A stretch of 64,000 nt of DNA from positions 1-64,000 of the forward strand of contig CALMAH010000036.1 in the NCBI GenBank assembly GCA_937859595.1, read 5' to 3'. Shown here in pieces: positions 28,051-37,346 of this stretch (within the stretch, counting starts at the first letter, position 1; each line of letters starts with the position of its first letter). The stretch is from an uncultured Acidobacteriota bacterium (GTDB lineage Bacteria > Acidobacteriota > Blastocatellia > Pyrinomonadales > Pyrinomonadaceae). The position numbers and the translations under genes are program-made. Under the pieces are notes generated by a model. The model was not told the origin of the DNA and made no database searches. It was given only the letters and a program-made list of their open reading frames with translations.

Positions 28051-28855
28051 ATAGTTGGAGGGAACGCCGAAGCGTCCGGACATCTGCGGGTTTGTCAAAT
28101 ATTGAACCGGCTATAGGGCGATCATACTGTATGGATTCAACATTTATCCGAGACGTGTGCGTTCCGTTGGTGAACCGGTCGATCACAAATGGTGACCGAA
28201 CGCCGGCGTTTTCGATGAACTGTGCATAGCGGTCTTCCTCAACGATCTCTTCATTGTCCATGTTCAAACGGACATGAATGGCCTTGGCAGGAACGCCGTC
28301 GTCGGCTCCGATCTCAAATTCAACCGTGAAACCGTCGTCGTAGGTCAACTTGATAACGTCGTTTCTTTTTCCCAACGTAGCCGGTCGCCGGCCCACATAT
28401 TCGAGTGTTGCCTGGCCCCGCCAGTAGCCGCGGAGAAGGTTGTCCAGGCTAACACGCATCCCTCGCCGAAAATTTTGTAACTGTATCTCGGTCTGGTCCC
28501 GGATCGCGTCCATATTTCCGTCATAGACCCATCCTTGTTCACCAAAGTTGGCCTGGACGTTCCGGATCTTTCCGCTGCGAAACTCGGTCCGCTCCTTGTC
28601 CGGGAAAACGATCGTGTCATGGAAGCTTTGGAATGAGACCACGACACCATCCCGGATGACGCTGAATTTGCCGCGGCTGATCTGCGTGGTTATTTTCAGG
28701 TAACGTTCACCGCCGAGATAGGCAACGGCTCTGGCGATAACAGTTTCGGCATCGGACGGGTTTTCCTGTTCTTGCTGGGCATGTACACCTGCTCCAAGTG
28801 CACAGAGGAAAACGGACGCAAAAACGAAAGCGTGGAAAGTCCTAATCAACTTCAT
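28049..28855 (-). CDS. exported LolA-like protein
   Basis: 268 residues with a signal peptide ending around GAGVHAQ. The body alternates strands in the manner of LolA/outer-membrane lipoprotein-sorting folds: GKFSVIRDGVVVSFQSFHDTIVFPDKERTEF, then ANFGEQGWVYDG, then DVIKLTYDDGFTVEFEIGADDGVPAKAI. These proteins present a hydrophobic cavity for lipid or acylated cargo in the periplasm. It overlaps the TonB-like gene upstream by 14 bp, so the two are translated together and may act together at the envelope. The fold call is moderate and the cargo unknown. Confidence 0.65.
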   Translation of the reverse strand: MKLIRTFHAFVFASVFLCALGAGVHAQQEQENPSDAETVIARAVAYLGGERYLKITTQISRGKFSVIRDGVVVSFQSFHDTIVFPDKERTEFRSGKIRNVQANFGEQGWVYDGNMDAIRDQTEIQLQNFRRGMRVSLDNLLRGYWRGQATLEYVGRRPATLGKRNDVIKLTYDDGFTVEFEIGADDGVPAKAIHVRLNMDNEEIVEEDRYAQFIENAGVRSPFVIDRFTNGTHTSRINVESIQYDRPIAGSIFDKPADVRTLRRSLQL

Positions 28856-29495
28856 AATCTACGACCTTGGTCACACTCATCGGCTTGCCGCTCTTGTGAA
28901 TTGCTGGCCTAAACTCGATTTTGGCGACGGCTTCATCGATCTTGCGTTTCTGTTCGTCAGAGAGAGGCGAAACATATCTAAAGACCGAAACCCGCCCATC
29001 CGCTCCGAAAAAAACCTCTACCGCGATCCGGCCTTCGGCCTCGGGGATGATCTCGCTCCGGCGGATATCAGGCGGCGGCATGCTCGTGATCGCGACCTTG
29101 GTAGTAATGTCCGAATCCGAGTTTTCGTAATAGAGCGTGAACCTGTAATCAACGTTTATGATGATGTCCACCGGCTTTCCGTTTACCATTCTCGGACGAA
29201 AGCTAATACGTCGGGCTGAACTGATGGCTTGTTCCGTCAATCCGAACGGCAGAGACGTGACCGGTGTTACCCGCCCAATGCGGCCTGTCGCGAGGAGCTG
29301 CACCCGCAGGCTTACTATCCCTTCAACGCCATTTTGGCGAGCCGCGTTCGTGTAAGGAGCCCTCGGACGATCAAGTATCTCATACTCCTGTACTGCTCCC
29401 TGATGTGAGGCCGCCTTGCCTCCATCCTGTGCAAAGAAACCCGAGCTGAACACAAAGACGAGGATCGCGGTGAAAATAGATCGATTCATGGTCAT
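28842..29495 (-). CDS. TonB-family protein with two TonB-C-like domains
   Basis: 217 residues, signal peptide at the N-terminus (about 1-22), then two TonB C-terminal-like modules. The first begins APYTNAARQNGVEGIVSLRV and ends FRPRMVNGKPVDIIINVDYRF. The second includes AEGRIAVEVFFGADGRVS and ends FRPAIHKSGKPMSVTKVVDYEV. There is no proline-rich spacer and no separate N-terminal energy-coupling helix beyond the signal, so it is not a classical TonB. Such secreted TonB_C proteins are common in Acidobacteriota and Bacteroidota. It is the first gene of a two-gene operon with the LolA-like gene. Confidence 0.8.
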   Translation of the reverse strand: MTMNRSIFTAILVFVFSSGFFAQDGGKAASHQGAVQEYEILDRPRAPYTNAARQNGVEGIVSLRVQLLATGRIGRVTPVTSLPFGLTEQAISSARRISFRPRMVNGKPVDIIINVDYRFTLYYENSDSDITTKVAITSMPPPDIRRSEIIPEAEGRIAVEVFFGADGRVSVFRYVSPLSDEQKRKIDEAVAKIEFRPAIHKSGKPMSVTKVVDYEVD

Positions 29496-29516
29496 AACGA
29501 AGATGATGGATCAAGC

Positions 29517-29559
29517 AAAAAAAGAATTGAGCCTTGACGGCAGTTTACCATCAAGGCTC
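29517..29559 (-). terminator. intrinsic terminator of the clpC-like gene
   Basis: On the minus strand GAGCCTTGA (29559-29551) pairs with TCAAGGCTC (29537-29529) around a 13-base loop and is followed by AATTCTTTTTTT. It lies just past the stop at 29585 and before the downstream TonB-like gene. Confidence 0.85.
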
Positions 29560-29584
29560 TGGTCAGGAAAGGAATAGGCTGGTC

Positions 29585-31864
29585 TCAATTGAGGCTAAAT
29601 GCCTCGTTCGGCCTTACGATAATCTCATCGCCTTCAACGTCTATCGTGAACCGGACACCCATTTTCCATTGATTGGTGATCGGCAATTTGACCTTCTGGT
29701 CGATGTGTCGTTTGAGAAAACGCGCACCGTAGGCGGGGCTGAAGCCTTTTTCCGTAAGGAGATCGACGGCCGGTTCGGTTATTTCGACCAACTTGCCCTG
29801 TTTCTCCATCTGCTTCTGCATCTTTTTGAGATATAGACGAGCGATCTCGCGAACCTCGTCCATCGTAAGAGGCGAGAAGACAATTATTTCGTCGATCCGA
29901 TTTCGGAATTCGGGTGTGAATCTGGTTTCTGCGGCCTTCATCACATCTCCCTTAATGGCGCTCATGTCTCCTACGGACTTCATTCCAAAACCTAACGGCT
30001 TTTCGTATTTCTTAAAGTTTTCCGAGCCGAGGTTTGAGGTCATTATCACTATAGCGTCCGAAAGATAGACCTTTTTTCCGCGGCCGTCGGTGATCCAGCC
30101 TTCGTCAAAGGCCTGCAGAAAGATATTCATCAGATACGGTGATGCCTTTTCTACTTCGTCCAGTAGAAGCACGGTGTATGGATTGTCGCGTAGTTGCTCC
30201 GTGAGAATACCGCCGCGTTCGCTGCCGACAATGCCCCGCGGCATGCCGATCAGTTTTTCGATGCCGACCGTGCCGTCACCATATTCGCTCATATCGATCC
30301 GGATCATCTTGCTTTCGTCGCCGAACATGAACTCTGCGACCGCCTTAGCGAGCTCGGTCTTGCCTACGCCGGTGGGTCCGAGAAACAGCAGGACACCGTC
30401 CGGTGCGTAGTGATTTTCCTTAAGCGGACCTTTGTTCAAACGCAACCTTTCGGCCACGGCGCGGACCGCATCCTTTTGCCCTATCACTCGATTGCCCAGA
30501 TCGGATTCCATTACGGAGAAACGGTCTGAGGTGTCCCGATAGATCATGTCCTTCGGGATCCGAGATTCCTGTGAGATGACGTCTATGATGTGCTCGGGCC
30601 TGACTATCAGGTGTTCAGGCTCATTTATCTCGACCTTTACCGACGCAGTGTCGAGCCATCCGATGGCCTTGTCGGGCAGATGTAGGTTGCGGATATATTT
30701 AGGTGACATTTCCAGGGCCGTGTTTATCGCCTCGTCGGAAATGGTCACTGAATAGTTCTTCTCAAGTCTCGGCTTCAGACCTAGAAGTATCTGCCTGGTC
30801 TCATCGATCGTCGGTTCCTCTACTTTGACTAGGCGGAACCTCCTCGATAGGGCCTCGTCCTCACCAATGTATTCCTTATACTCGGTCATCGTGGTGGCCC
30901 CGATTATCCTGAGCTCGCCACGCGCCAGAGCGGACTTGAACATATTCGCTGCATCCGAAGTGGTACCCATCGCTGCACCGGCACCGATTATCGTATGGGC
31001 CTCGTCAATGAAAAGGATGATGTTGTCCTTTTCCTTTACCTCGTCAATGATGCCCTTAATACGCTCCTCGAACATGCCGCGCAACATGGTTCCGGCAACT
31101 ATGCCGCCCATCTGAAGCTGGACGATATGGGAATCGCGAAGCCTGGCAGGAACCTTCTCAGGTTCGAGTTCTATGAGCCGAGCGAGGCCCTCAACGACGG
31201 CGGTCTTGCCGACACCCGGCTCACCGACCAGCATTGGAGAATTCGACCTTTCCCTGTGAGAGAGGATCTCGATCATCTGGAGGATCTCTTTCTCGCGGCC
31301 GATGGTCGGTGGGAACTTGTCTTGCCGCGCGAGCTTGTTCATAGAAACCCCGAAATGGCGGAGGAAACTCGGCAACTCATACTTCTGCCGAACACGTTCC
31401 TCTTCCTTTTCGCGTTTTCTTATTCTGGTACGGGCTGTTTGTGCCACCTCTTCGGAGGGCACCCCAAGATTTTGCAGAACATCGTTCAATACGCTTCGTT
31501 CATCATTTGAAAGGACATAAAAGATGTCGCTCGCGTCGATAACGCGGCGACCCTGTGAACGGGCCCTGTCCATCGCGCGTTTAAATAGCTCGGTGGTTTC
31601 CGGAGCGATCCTGAAACCCTTTCCCGTATGCTGTCGGCCCATGTCCATGCGCTTTTCGATAAGCAACTTGACCGATCGCGGATCAACCGCCAGGTCGCGC
31701 ATCGTTGAGGTGAAAAGGTCTTCTTCCTCTGTGGTAACCGCATGTAGGATATGTTCGATCGCAACGTAATTCTGATCGCGACGTCGCGAGGCATCAAGGG
31801 CGGCCTCTAATACTCGCCGCCCGCTTTCGCTGAACTTATCTTTATAAGCGTCTATATCTGCCAT
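29585..31864 (-). CDS. clpC: ClpA/ClpC-type AAA+ unfoldase
   Basis: 759 residues. An N-terminal Clp_N repeat domain (about 1-150) is followed by two AAA+ modules with Walker A GEPGVGKT (first) and GPTGVGKT (second). The long ClpB-type coiled-coil middle domain is missing, replaced by a short linker. The second module carries KYEKPLGFGMK just before a variable loop, which corresponds to the ClpP-binding IGF/LGF loop of ClpA/ClpC. The protein is therefore probably a partner of ClpP protease, feeding substrates for degradation, and not a disaggregase. No clpP or clpS is in the window. It is the last gene of the hsp20-clpB-grpE strand, 199 bp after grpE, and has its own terminator. Confidence 0.9.
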   Translation of the reverse strand: MADIDAYKDKFSESGRRVLEAALDASRRRDQNYVAIEHILHAVTTEEEDLFTSTMRDLAVDPRSVKLLIEKRMDMGRQHTGKGFRIAPETTELFKRAMDRARSQGRRVIDASDIFYVLSNDERSVLNDVLQNLGVPSEEVAQTARTRIRKREKEEERVRQKYELPSFLRHFGVSMNKLARQDKFPPTIGREKEILQMIEILSHRERSNSPMLVGEPGVGKTAVVEGLARLIELEPEKVPARLRDSHIVQLQMGGIVAGTMLRGMFEERIKGIIDEVKEKDNIILFIDEAHTIIGAGAAMGTTSDAANMFKSALARGELRIIGATTMTEYKEYIGEDEALSRRFRLVKVEEPTIDETRQILLGLKPRLEKNYSVTISDEAINTALEMSPKYIRNLHLPDKAIGWLDTASVKVEINEPEHLIVRPEHIIDVISQESRIPKDMIYRDTSDRFSVMESDLGNRVIGQKDAVRAVAERLRLNKGPLKENHYAPDGVLLFLGPTGVGKTELAKAVAEFMFGDESKMIRIDMSEYGDGTVGIEKLIGMPRGIVGSERGGILTEQLRDNPYTVLLLDEVEKASPYLMNIFLQAFDEGWITDGRGKKVYLSDAIVIMTSNLGSENFKKYEKPLGFGMKSVGDMSAIKGDVMKAAETRFTPEFRNRIDEIIVFSPLTMDEVREIARLYLKKMQKQMEKQGKLVEITEPAVDLLTEKGFSPAYGARFLKRHIDQKVKLPITNQWKMGVRFTIDVEGDEIIVRPNEAFSLN

Positions 31865-32063
31865 AAAATCTGTCCGCCGATCTTCGGTAAATCAGGTGAG
31901 CCGGCAAGGGCTGCAAAAACAATCATATCACCTGAGCGGCCTCCCCGAAAAGAATATTTCGTATGGCCAGCCGGATCGGATGGCGGCAAGCCGTTTCGTT
32001 GCAGCCCGGAATCAAAGAAAGGTCTATCGCGAAGTCGATCTAAACCACAGTTGCAGGAGAGAC

Positions 32064-32744
32064 CTAGTCGCCCGCGGCCTGGGCCGCAACTTTACCGACT
32101 TGAACTCTGGCCGGCCTCAACAACCGGTCGCCAAACTTGTAACCACGCTGATATTCGGCAACGATCTTTCCGTCCTGCTCTTCGCTATCAACCGGGATCA
32201 TGTCGACCGCCTCGTGAACTTCCGGGTCAAAGTCGGTCCCGATAGATGCAACCACTTCAACCCCAACACTCGCTAGTGCGTGTTCGAACGAACGGGCAAC
32301 GCCTATAACGCCATCTCGCAAATTATCGACCGAAGGATCCTGCTCGCTCGCTGAAACTGCGAGATTCAGGTTGTCCAGAACCGGCAAAAGGGTCTGCAGG
32401 AAGTTGAATTTGTTCTGACTTGCCCGATCCTCGAGGGTCTTCATCAAACGGGCACGCATCTCGGCGGTCTCCTTTTCAAGGTCGGCCTTTGCCTCTTCGA
32501 ACTTCGCCTGAACTCCAACTAGCTTTGATTCGGCGGCCTCGCGGCGCTCGGTCTCGGCCTTCAGGCGGGTTTCGAGTTCGATCTCTTTCGGAGATCTTAC
32601 TGGTTCTTTCGGCAACGGGTTCCCATCGTCTTCAAGTGCCTCGCGCCGGACGCCATTTTCGTCAACACGGCGTTTGTCGTTAACAGGTATTTTCAAATCT
32701 TCCTCTTCCAAATGTTCTTCTAATTGGTGATCTGTCTGGTTCAT
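32064..32744 (-). CDS. grpE: GrpE nucleotide exchange factor
   Basis: About 226 residues from the second in-frame ATG (32744), which has a purine-rich GAAGAAAG before it; an upstream ATG at 32762 adds six residues and has no ribosome binding site. Acidic N-terminus, then a long coiled coil (about 60-140), then the C-terminal beta domain with GVGVEVV-type strands and DPEVHEAV, EYQRGYKFGDRLLRPARVQVGK, the GrpE signature. It exchanges ADP for ATP on DnaK. dnaK and dnaJ are not in this window, so grpE is separated from its usual partners. It lies 66 bp downstream of clpB on the same strand. Confidence 0.94.
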   Translation of the reverse strand: MNQTDHQLEEHLEEEDLKIPVNDKRRVDENGVRREALEDDGNPLPKEPVRSPKEIELETRLKAETERREAAESKLVGVQAKFEEAKADLEKETAEMRARLMKTLEDRASQNKFNFLQTLLPVLDNLNLAVSASEQDPSVDNLRDGVIGVARSFEHALASVGVEVVASIGTDFDPEVHEAVDMIPVDSEEQDGKIVAEYQRGYKFGDRLLRPARVQVGKVAAQAAGD

Positions 32745-32828
32745 CTTTCTTCGTTTGAACATTGGTTAGAATTCTAAGCTTTCGATCGAAATAAAGAAAG
32801 TTGCTTGTCCCGATCGAAATGACACGGC

Positions 32829-35441
32829 CTAGCTGGTTACCGCTTTCTGCTCTTCGCCGGCTGGCGTGAAGTTCATCACGCCCTCGTCTGCCGAAACGCG
32901 TACCGTCTGCCCGCCGGAGATCTCGCCGTTCAACAGCTTTACAGCTAGCGGGTTTTGTATCAGCGACTGTATCGCACGTTTTAGCGGCCTTGCCCCGTAA
33001 ACCGGGTCGTAGCCCTGCTGAACTATCAGATCTCGAGCAGAAGTTTCGAGGTCGAGCGTTATGTCCCGTTCGGCGAGCATCGCCTTAAGCTTGGTCAGCT
33101 GTATGTCAATGATCGCGGCGATCTGCTCCTTGCCGAGCTGTTGGAATACGACGATGTCATCAATACGATTCAGAAACTCCGGTTTGAAATGGTCGCGGAG
33201 TACCTGCAGGACATTCGCGCGTATATCGCGGTCAGCGAGCGGATTCTCCGTCGCCGCCTGTATCTCGCGCGAGCCAAGGTTTGAGGTCATTATCAAGACG
33301 GTATTCTTAAAATCAACTACGCGGCCTTTGCTGTCCGTCAGGCGGCCGTCATCTAGTATCTGAAGCAGTACATTGAAAACGTCCGGATGGGCCTTTTCGA
33401 TCTCGTCGAACAGCACTACGGAGTAAGGACGCCGGCGCACGGCTTCGGTCAACTGCCCCCCTTCTTCATAACCGACATATCCCGGCGGTGCTCCGATCAT
33501 TCGGGCAACGGCGTGTTTTTCCATGTACTCCGACATATCGAGTCGGACCATTGCCCGTTCGTCATCGAAAAGGAATTCGGCAAGTGCCCGAGCGGTCTCA
33601 GTCTTGCCGACCCCTGTCGGGCCGAGAAATATAAATGAGCCGACAGGGCGGTTCGGATCCTGCAGCCCCGCTCGTGCCCGTCGCACGGCGTTTGCAACTG
33701 CTTCCAATGCCTCGTCCTGGCCAATGACACGTTTGCGAAGGTTATCTTCCATCGCGACAAGCTTTTGCATTTCGCTCTGAAGCATCTTCGAGACCGGCAC
33801 ACCGGTCCATTTTGCAACGACCTCGGCAACGTCTTCCTCGTCAACCTCTTCTTTCAGGAAAACCCCGCCTTGCTGAAGCTCCTCGAGCCGGGTCTGTTCC
33901 GCTTCGATCTGCTTTTCCAGCTCCGGGATCCTGCCGTACTGAAGTTCTGCCGCTTTGTTAAGGTCGCCTGCGTGTCGGGCCTGCTCAAGTTCGAGTTTTG
34001 CCTGTTCGAGCTGTTCCTTGCCAACCCTCATCTTTTCGATCTCGGCCTTTTCGGATTGCCACTGTGCCTTCATTGCAGATGAACGTTCCTTGAGGTCGGC
34101 GATGCGTTTCTCTATATCGTCAAGCCGTTCCTTTGATTTTTCGTCCGTTTCGCGGCCGAGCGCCTGGCGTTCGATCTCAAGCTGGAGTATCTCCCGTTCG
34201 AGTTCATCTATTTCTTGCGGAAGCGAGTCTATCTCGATACGGATCCTCGACGCGGCTTCGTCGATAAGGTCGATGGCCTTATCCGGCAGAAATCTGTCAG
34301 TGATGTAACGGTTTGAAAGCATCGCGGCGGCAACGATAGCCGCATCTTTGATTCGGACACCGTGGTGAACCTCATAGCGTTCCTTCAGGCCGCGAAGTAT
34401 CGCGATCGTGTCCTCGACATTAGGTTCCCCGATGTACACCTGCTGAAATCGACGCTCGAGGGCTTTATCCTTCTCTATGTATTTTTGATACTCGTTGAGC
34501 GTTGTAGCTCCAACTGCCCTCAGCGTTCCGCGTGCCAATGCAGGCTTTAACATGTTCGATGCGTCTATTGCCCCCTCGCTTGCCCCGGCACCGACCAACG
34601 TATGCAGCTCGTCGATGAAAAGTATGATCTGACCTTCGGCCTTTTCGATCTCATTCAAGACGGCCTTTAAACGATCCTCAAATTCTCCGCGATACTTCGC
34701 CCCGGCAAGCATAGCTCCGAGGTCAAGTGACACCAAACGCTTGTTCTTCAGCGTTTCCGGCACGTCACCGGATACGATCCTTTGAGCCAGCCCTTCGACG
34801 ATCGCTGTCTTGCCTACACCGGGTTCGCCTATCAGAACCGGATTGTTCTTGGTTCTCCTCGAAAGTATCTGTATCGTGCGTCGGATCTCGTCGTCTCGCC
34901 CGATCACCGGATCCAGCTTTCCCTTGCGTGCGCGTTCTGTTAGGTCCTGTGCATATTTCTCAAGCGCCTGAAAGTTCTCTTCAGCGTTCTGGTCGGTAAT
35001 TCTCGAGCCGCCCCGCATCTCCGTGATGACCTTCTCCAAGTCCTCTCGAATAATGCCGTTCGATCGCAGGATGCGGCCAGCGTCACCTTCCTTTTCCGAA
35101 GCGATCGCGAGAAGCAAATGTTCAGTGGAGACATATTCGTCCTCCATCTTTTCTGCTTCCTTCTGAACCACCTGAAAGATCGTGTTGGTCCGAGAACTAA
35201 AATACTGCTGGCCGCCCGTCACCTTTGGCATCTTCTCTATCGCCGCCTGGATCTCGTCGGCGATGGCAGTTACATTGGCCCCGATCTTTCCAAGTATCGG
35301 CCTTAACACTCCCTCCTTTTGCTCAAGCATCGCAGCGAGAATGTGTTCCGGCTCAACCTGCTGGTTCTGATTCTTTTCGGCGACGCCAATTGCTGACTGG
35401 ACAGCCTCCTGGCCGCGGATCGTAAACCTGTCGAATCTCAT
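32829..35441 (-). CDS. clpB: ClpB disaggregase
   Basis: 870 residues, the normal length. Clp_N domain (about 1-145), first AAA+ module with GEPGVGKT, the regulatory coiled-coil middle domain (about 405-530, heavy in Glu/Lys/Arg heptads), second AAA+ module with GPTGVGKT and [20 protein letters not shown], and the C-terminal [11 protein letters not shown] motif. No ClpP-binding loop is present. It works with DnaK/GrpE to extract proteins from aggregates. It is downstream of hsp20 on the same strand with an 86-bp gap that contains an inverted repeat; the ATG follows an AT-rich stretch without a clear Shine-Dalgarno. Confidence 0.97.
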   Translation of the reverse strand: MRFDRFTIRGQEAVQSAIGVAEKNQNQQVEPEHILAAMLEQKEGVLRPILGKIGANVTAIADEIQAAIEKMPKVTGGQQYFSSRTNTIFQVVQKEAEKMEDEYVSTEHLLLAIASEKEGDAGRILRSNGIIREDLEKVITEMRGGSRITDQNAEENFQALEKYAQDLTERARKGKLDPVIGRDDEIRRTIQILSRRTKNNPVLIGEPGVGKTAIVEGLAQRIVSGDVPETLKNKRLVSLDLGAMLAGAKYRGEFEDRLKAVLNEIEKAEGQIILFIDELHTLVGAGASEGAIDASNMLKPALARGTLRAVGATTLNEYQKYIEKDKALERRFQQVYIGEPNVEDTIAILRGLKERYEVHHGVRIKDAAIVAAAMLSNRYITDRFLPDKAIDLIDEAASRIRIEIDSLPQEIDELEREILQLEIERQALGRETDEKSKERLDDIEKRIADLKERSSAMKAQWQSEKAEIEKMRVGKEQLEQAKLELEQARHAGDLNKAAELQYGRIPELEKQIEAEQTRLEELQQGGVFLKEEVDEEDVAEVVAKWTGVPVSKMLQSEMQKLVAMEDNLRKRVIGQDEALEAVANAVRRARAGLQDPNRPVGSFIFLGPTGVGKTETARALAEFLFDDERAMVRLDMSEYMEKHAVARMIGAPPGYVGYEEGGQLTEAVRRRPYSVVLFDEIEKAHPDVFNVLLQILDDGRLTDSKGRVVDFKNTVLIMTSNLGSREIQAATENPLADRDIRANVLQVLRDHFKPEFLNRIDDIVVFQQLGKEQIAAIIDIQLTKLKAMLAERDITLDLETSARDLIVQQGYDPVYGARPLKRAIQSLIQNPLAVKLLNGEISGGQTVRVSADEGVMNFTPAGEEQKAVTS

Positions 35442-35469
35442 ATTATTATTTTACTCTAAACAGACCGCG

Positions 35470-35510
35470 ACGCAGAGCGGATGCCGGGTCACCCCATCAC
35501 CTCTCTGCGT
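35470..35510. repeat. intergenic inverted repeat (CTCTGCGT type)
   Basis: ACGCAGAG (35470-35477) and CTCTGCGT (35503-35510) are perfect 8-bp inverted arms in the spacer between hsp20 and clpB. The right arm continues CCACGGTG. Vocabulary and placement resemble the inverted elements in the suf region, which also fill gene spacers. Confidence 0.6.
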
Positions 35511-35527
35511 CCACGGTGTTAACGAAC

Positions 35528-36022
35528 CTAGGCATTCGCCGATTTGATCTCGGCCTCGATCGACTTCGCGTCAGAACCGCTGCCGGAGATCTCGATCTTT
35601 CGCGCCTTTGTCTCCTCGCGTTTTGGCAGAGCGATGCGAAGAACACCATTCTCGAAATCTGCGGTGGCACCCTCCGCCGTTACCGTTTGCGGCAAGGTGA
35701 ACTGGCGGGTAAATGCGCCGTACGACCTCTCCACTCTATGATAATTGTCACCTTCCGTCTTCTTCTCGAACTTTCGCTCACCCTTGAGGGTCAGAACGTT
35801 GTTCTCGACGGAAACCTCAAAGTCCTCGCGGTTCATTCCGGGAAGTTCTGCCTCAACGATCAGACGATCCTTGTCCTCGAAGATATCAACACTGGGACTC
35901 CATGCTCCCCGCGCAAATTCTCCTCGCTCGGCACTCGCCGGAACCACACTAAAGAGTCTGTTCATTTCATCGTTGAGTGTACGCAACTCGCGAAACGGGT
36001 CAAATTTGATCATGTTCATCAT
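35528..36022 (-). CDS. Hsp20/alpha-crystallin small heat-shock protein
   Basis: About 164 residues. GGAGG at 36032-36028 places the start at one of two ATGs, 36022 (spacing 5) or 36019 (spacing 8); a further upstream TTG overlaps the GGAGG itself and is unlikely. The alpha-crystallin domain covers about 40-140 (SVDIFEDKDRLIVEAELPGM, then NGVLRIALPKREE near its end) with a short N-terminal arm and a C-terminal tail. It binds unfolding proteins without ATP and holds them for ClpB/DnaK, which fits the downstream clpB-grpE-clpC genes. A near-consensus promoter and a palindrome precede it. Confidence 0.95.
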   Translation of the reverse strand: MMNMIKFDPFRELRTLNDEMNRLFSVVPASAERGEFARGAWSPSVDIFEDKDRLIVEAELPGMNREDFEVSVENNVLTLKGERKFEKKTEGDNYHRVERSYGAFTRQFTLPQTVTAEGATADFENGVLRIALPKREETKARKIEISGSGSDAKSIEAEIKSANA

Positions 36023-36060
36023 CATATCCTCCAAAAAGTAACTGGTTGATTGGGTTATAT

Positions 36061-36076
36061 GACTAAAGTATTAGTC
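36061..36076. promoter_or_regulatory. candidate operator palindrome at the hsp20 transcription start
   Basis: GACTAA-AGTA-TTAGTC is a perfect 6+6 inverted repeat placed 8-23 bases downstream of the hsp20 -10 box, i.e. at about +1 to +16. It does not match CIRCE or HAIR. A repressor bound here would block initiation. Confidence 0.4.
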
Positions 36077-36083
36077 TTGTAAG

Positions 36084-36112
36084 ATAATAAAATATGAGTG
36101 ACAAGATGTCAA
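36084..36112 (-). promoter_or_regulatory. sigma-70-type promoter of hsp20
   Basis: TTGACA (36112-36107), a 17-bp spacer and TATTAT (36089-36084) give the best housekeeping promoter in the window. The implied start is near 36077, leaving a leader of about 50 nt before the hsp20 ATG. Confidence 0.75.
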
Positions 36113-36241
36113 GTGCGGATTTCTGACCATGAAAGCCAAAACCAGACAAAAAAACGCGCGTTTCCGGATGACACTAAGGCGTTTTCTCGGTTATATTTAC
36201 TTCGCACTTTTCCGGAACACCGAACGTGAAGTTTTGTCGGC

Positions 36242-37345
36242 ATGACAACCTTCATGTATTTCTCTATGAAAATTGTTCAAGAGATCATGTGGCCGCTGGC
36301 GGCGGTTTTTGCCGCTTTCGTAGTTGGCGGGATCATTGTGCTTCTCATCGGCGATGATCCTTTTTCGACCTATTACCACTTGATCGGCAATTCGTTCGGC
36401 TCCCTCAACGACATCGGCTACACCCTTTTCATAGCCACCCCGCTCATATTTACAGGGCTCGCGGTTGCAGTGGCATTCCGGTGCGGACTTCTCAACATCG
36501 GTGCTGAGGGACAGCTTTATGTCGCCGCATTTGCGACTGCGTGGGTCGGAATAAAATTTGGCGGCGCGATGGTAACGGTGTTTGGGACAGAAGAGAATTG
36601 GTCATGGATGAGCCTGCCGTCGATTCTGCTCATCGGGCTTTGCATTGTTACGGCCATCGCGGCGGGTGCCGCTTGGGGGGCTATCCCCGGCATCCTAAAG
36701 GCCAAGTTCGGATCGCACGAGGTTATCAATACGATAATGCTCAATTTTATTGCGATCGCTTTGGTCAGTTACTTCACGCAGTATTTTTTCAAGATACCGG
36801 GTGACCCTATCCTGCAGACCGCAGAGATAGGCACAGGTGCCCGCATTCCCCGCATCAGTCAGTACATACCCGGAATGCCCGATTTCGTTCCGCTGAGCGT
36901 GGCTTTCCTTATAGCCATTTTGATGTGTGTGTTGGTCTATATCTTCTTGTGGAAGACAAAGTGGGGATATGAACTCCGTGCCGTAGGGGAAAGTCCGAAG
37001 GCGGCAGAGTACGGTGGTATCTCGGCCAGAAAGCAGATCATCATCGCGATGACCATCTCAGGCGGTTTAGCAGGTATGGTCGCTATCGGCGAGGTTCTCG
37101 GGTATCGGTATCGCTACTACGACGGCTTCTCAGACGGTTGGGGCTTTCTTGGGATAGCCGTTGCCTTGCTGGGAAGAAATCATCCTCTGGGTATATTTGT
37201 TGCCGCGATATTTTTTGCGGTATTAAAGCGGGGCGAGATTTTCGTAGATATCGAAACTCAATACGTTTCAAAGGACCTTGTATTGGTCCTGCAGGCGATA
37301 ATCATTATTTTTGTCGCTTCGATGCAGAAGTTCATCAGGAAATAG
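36242..37345 (+). CDS. nucleoside-type ABC transporter permease (BmpA-system, first permease)
   Basis: 367 residues, about nine hydrophobic segments. Conserved permease stretches include VAFRCGLLNIGAEGQLYVAA and KAKFGSHEVINTIMLNFIA, both typical of the YufP/NupP branch of the branched-chain/simple-sugar permease family that imports nucleosides. In-frame ATGs at 36254 and 36266 are alternative starts. The second permease starts one base after its stop. The usual ATPase and substrate-binding lipoprotein genes are absent on both sides; the downstream nucleoside enzymes support a nucleoside substrate. Confidence 0.88.
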   Translation: MTTFMYFSMKIVQEIMWPLAAVFAAFVVGGIIVLLIGDDPFSTYYHLIGNSFGSLNDIGYTLFIATPLIFTGLAVAVAFRCGLLNIGAEGQLYVAAFATAWVGIKFGGAMVTVFGTEENWSWMSLPSILLIGLCIVTAIAAGAAWGAIPGILKAKFGSHEVINTIMLNFIAIALVSYFTQYFFKIPGDPILQTAEIGTGARIPRISQYIPGMPDFVPLSVAFLIAILMCVLVYIFLWKTKWGYELRAVGESPKAAEYGGISARKQIIIAMTISGGLAGMVAIGEVLGYRYRYYDGFSDGWGFLGIAVALLGRNHPLGIFVAAIFFAVLKRGEIFVDIETQYVSKDLVLVLQAIIIIFVASMQKFIRK

Positions 37346-37346
37346 G

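Noticed and set aside
36035-36130. CIRCE element before hsp20
   Set aside because: The 9-bp arms of CIRCE are absent; the palindrome found is shorter and different.
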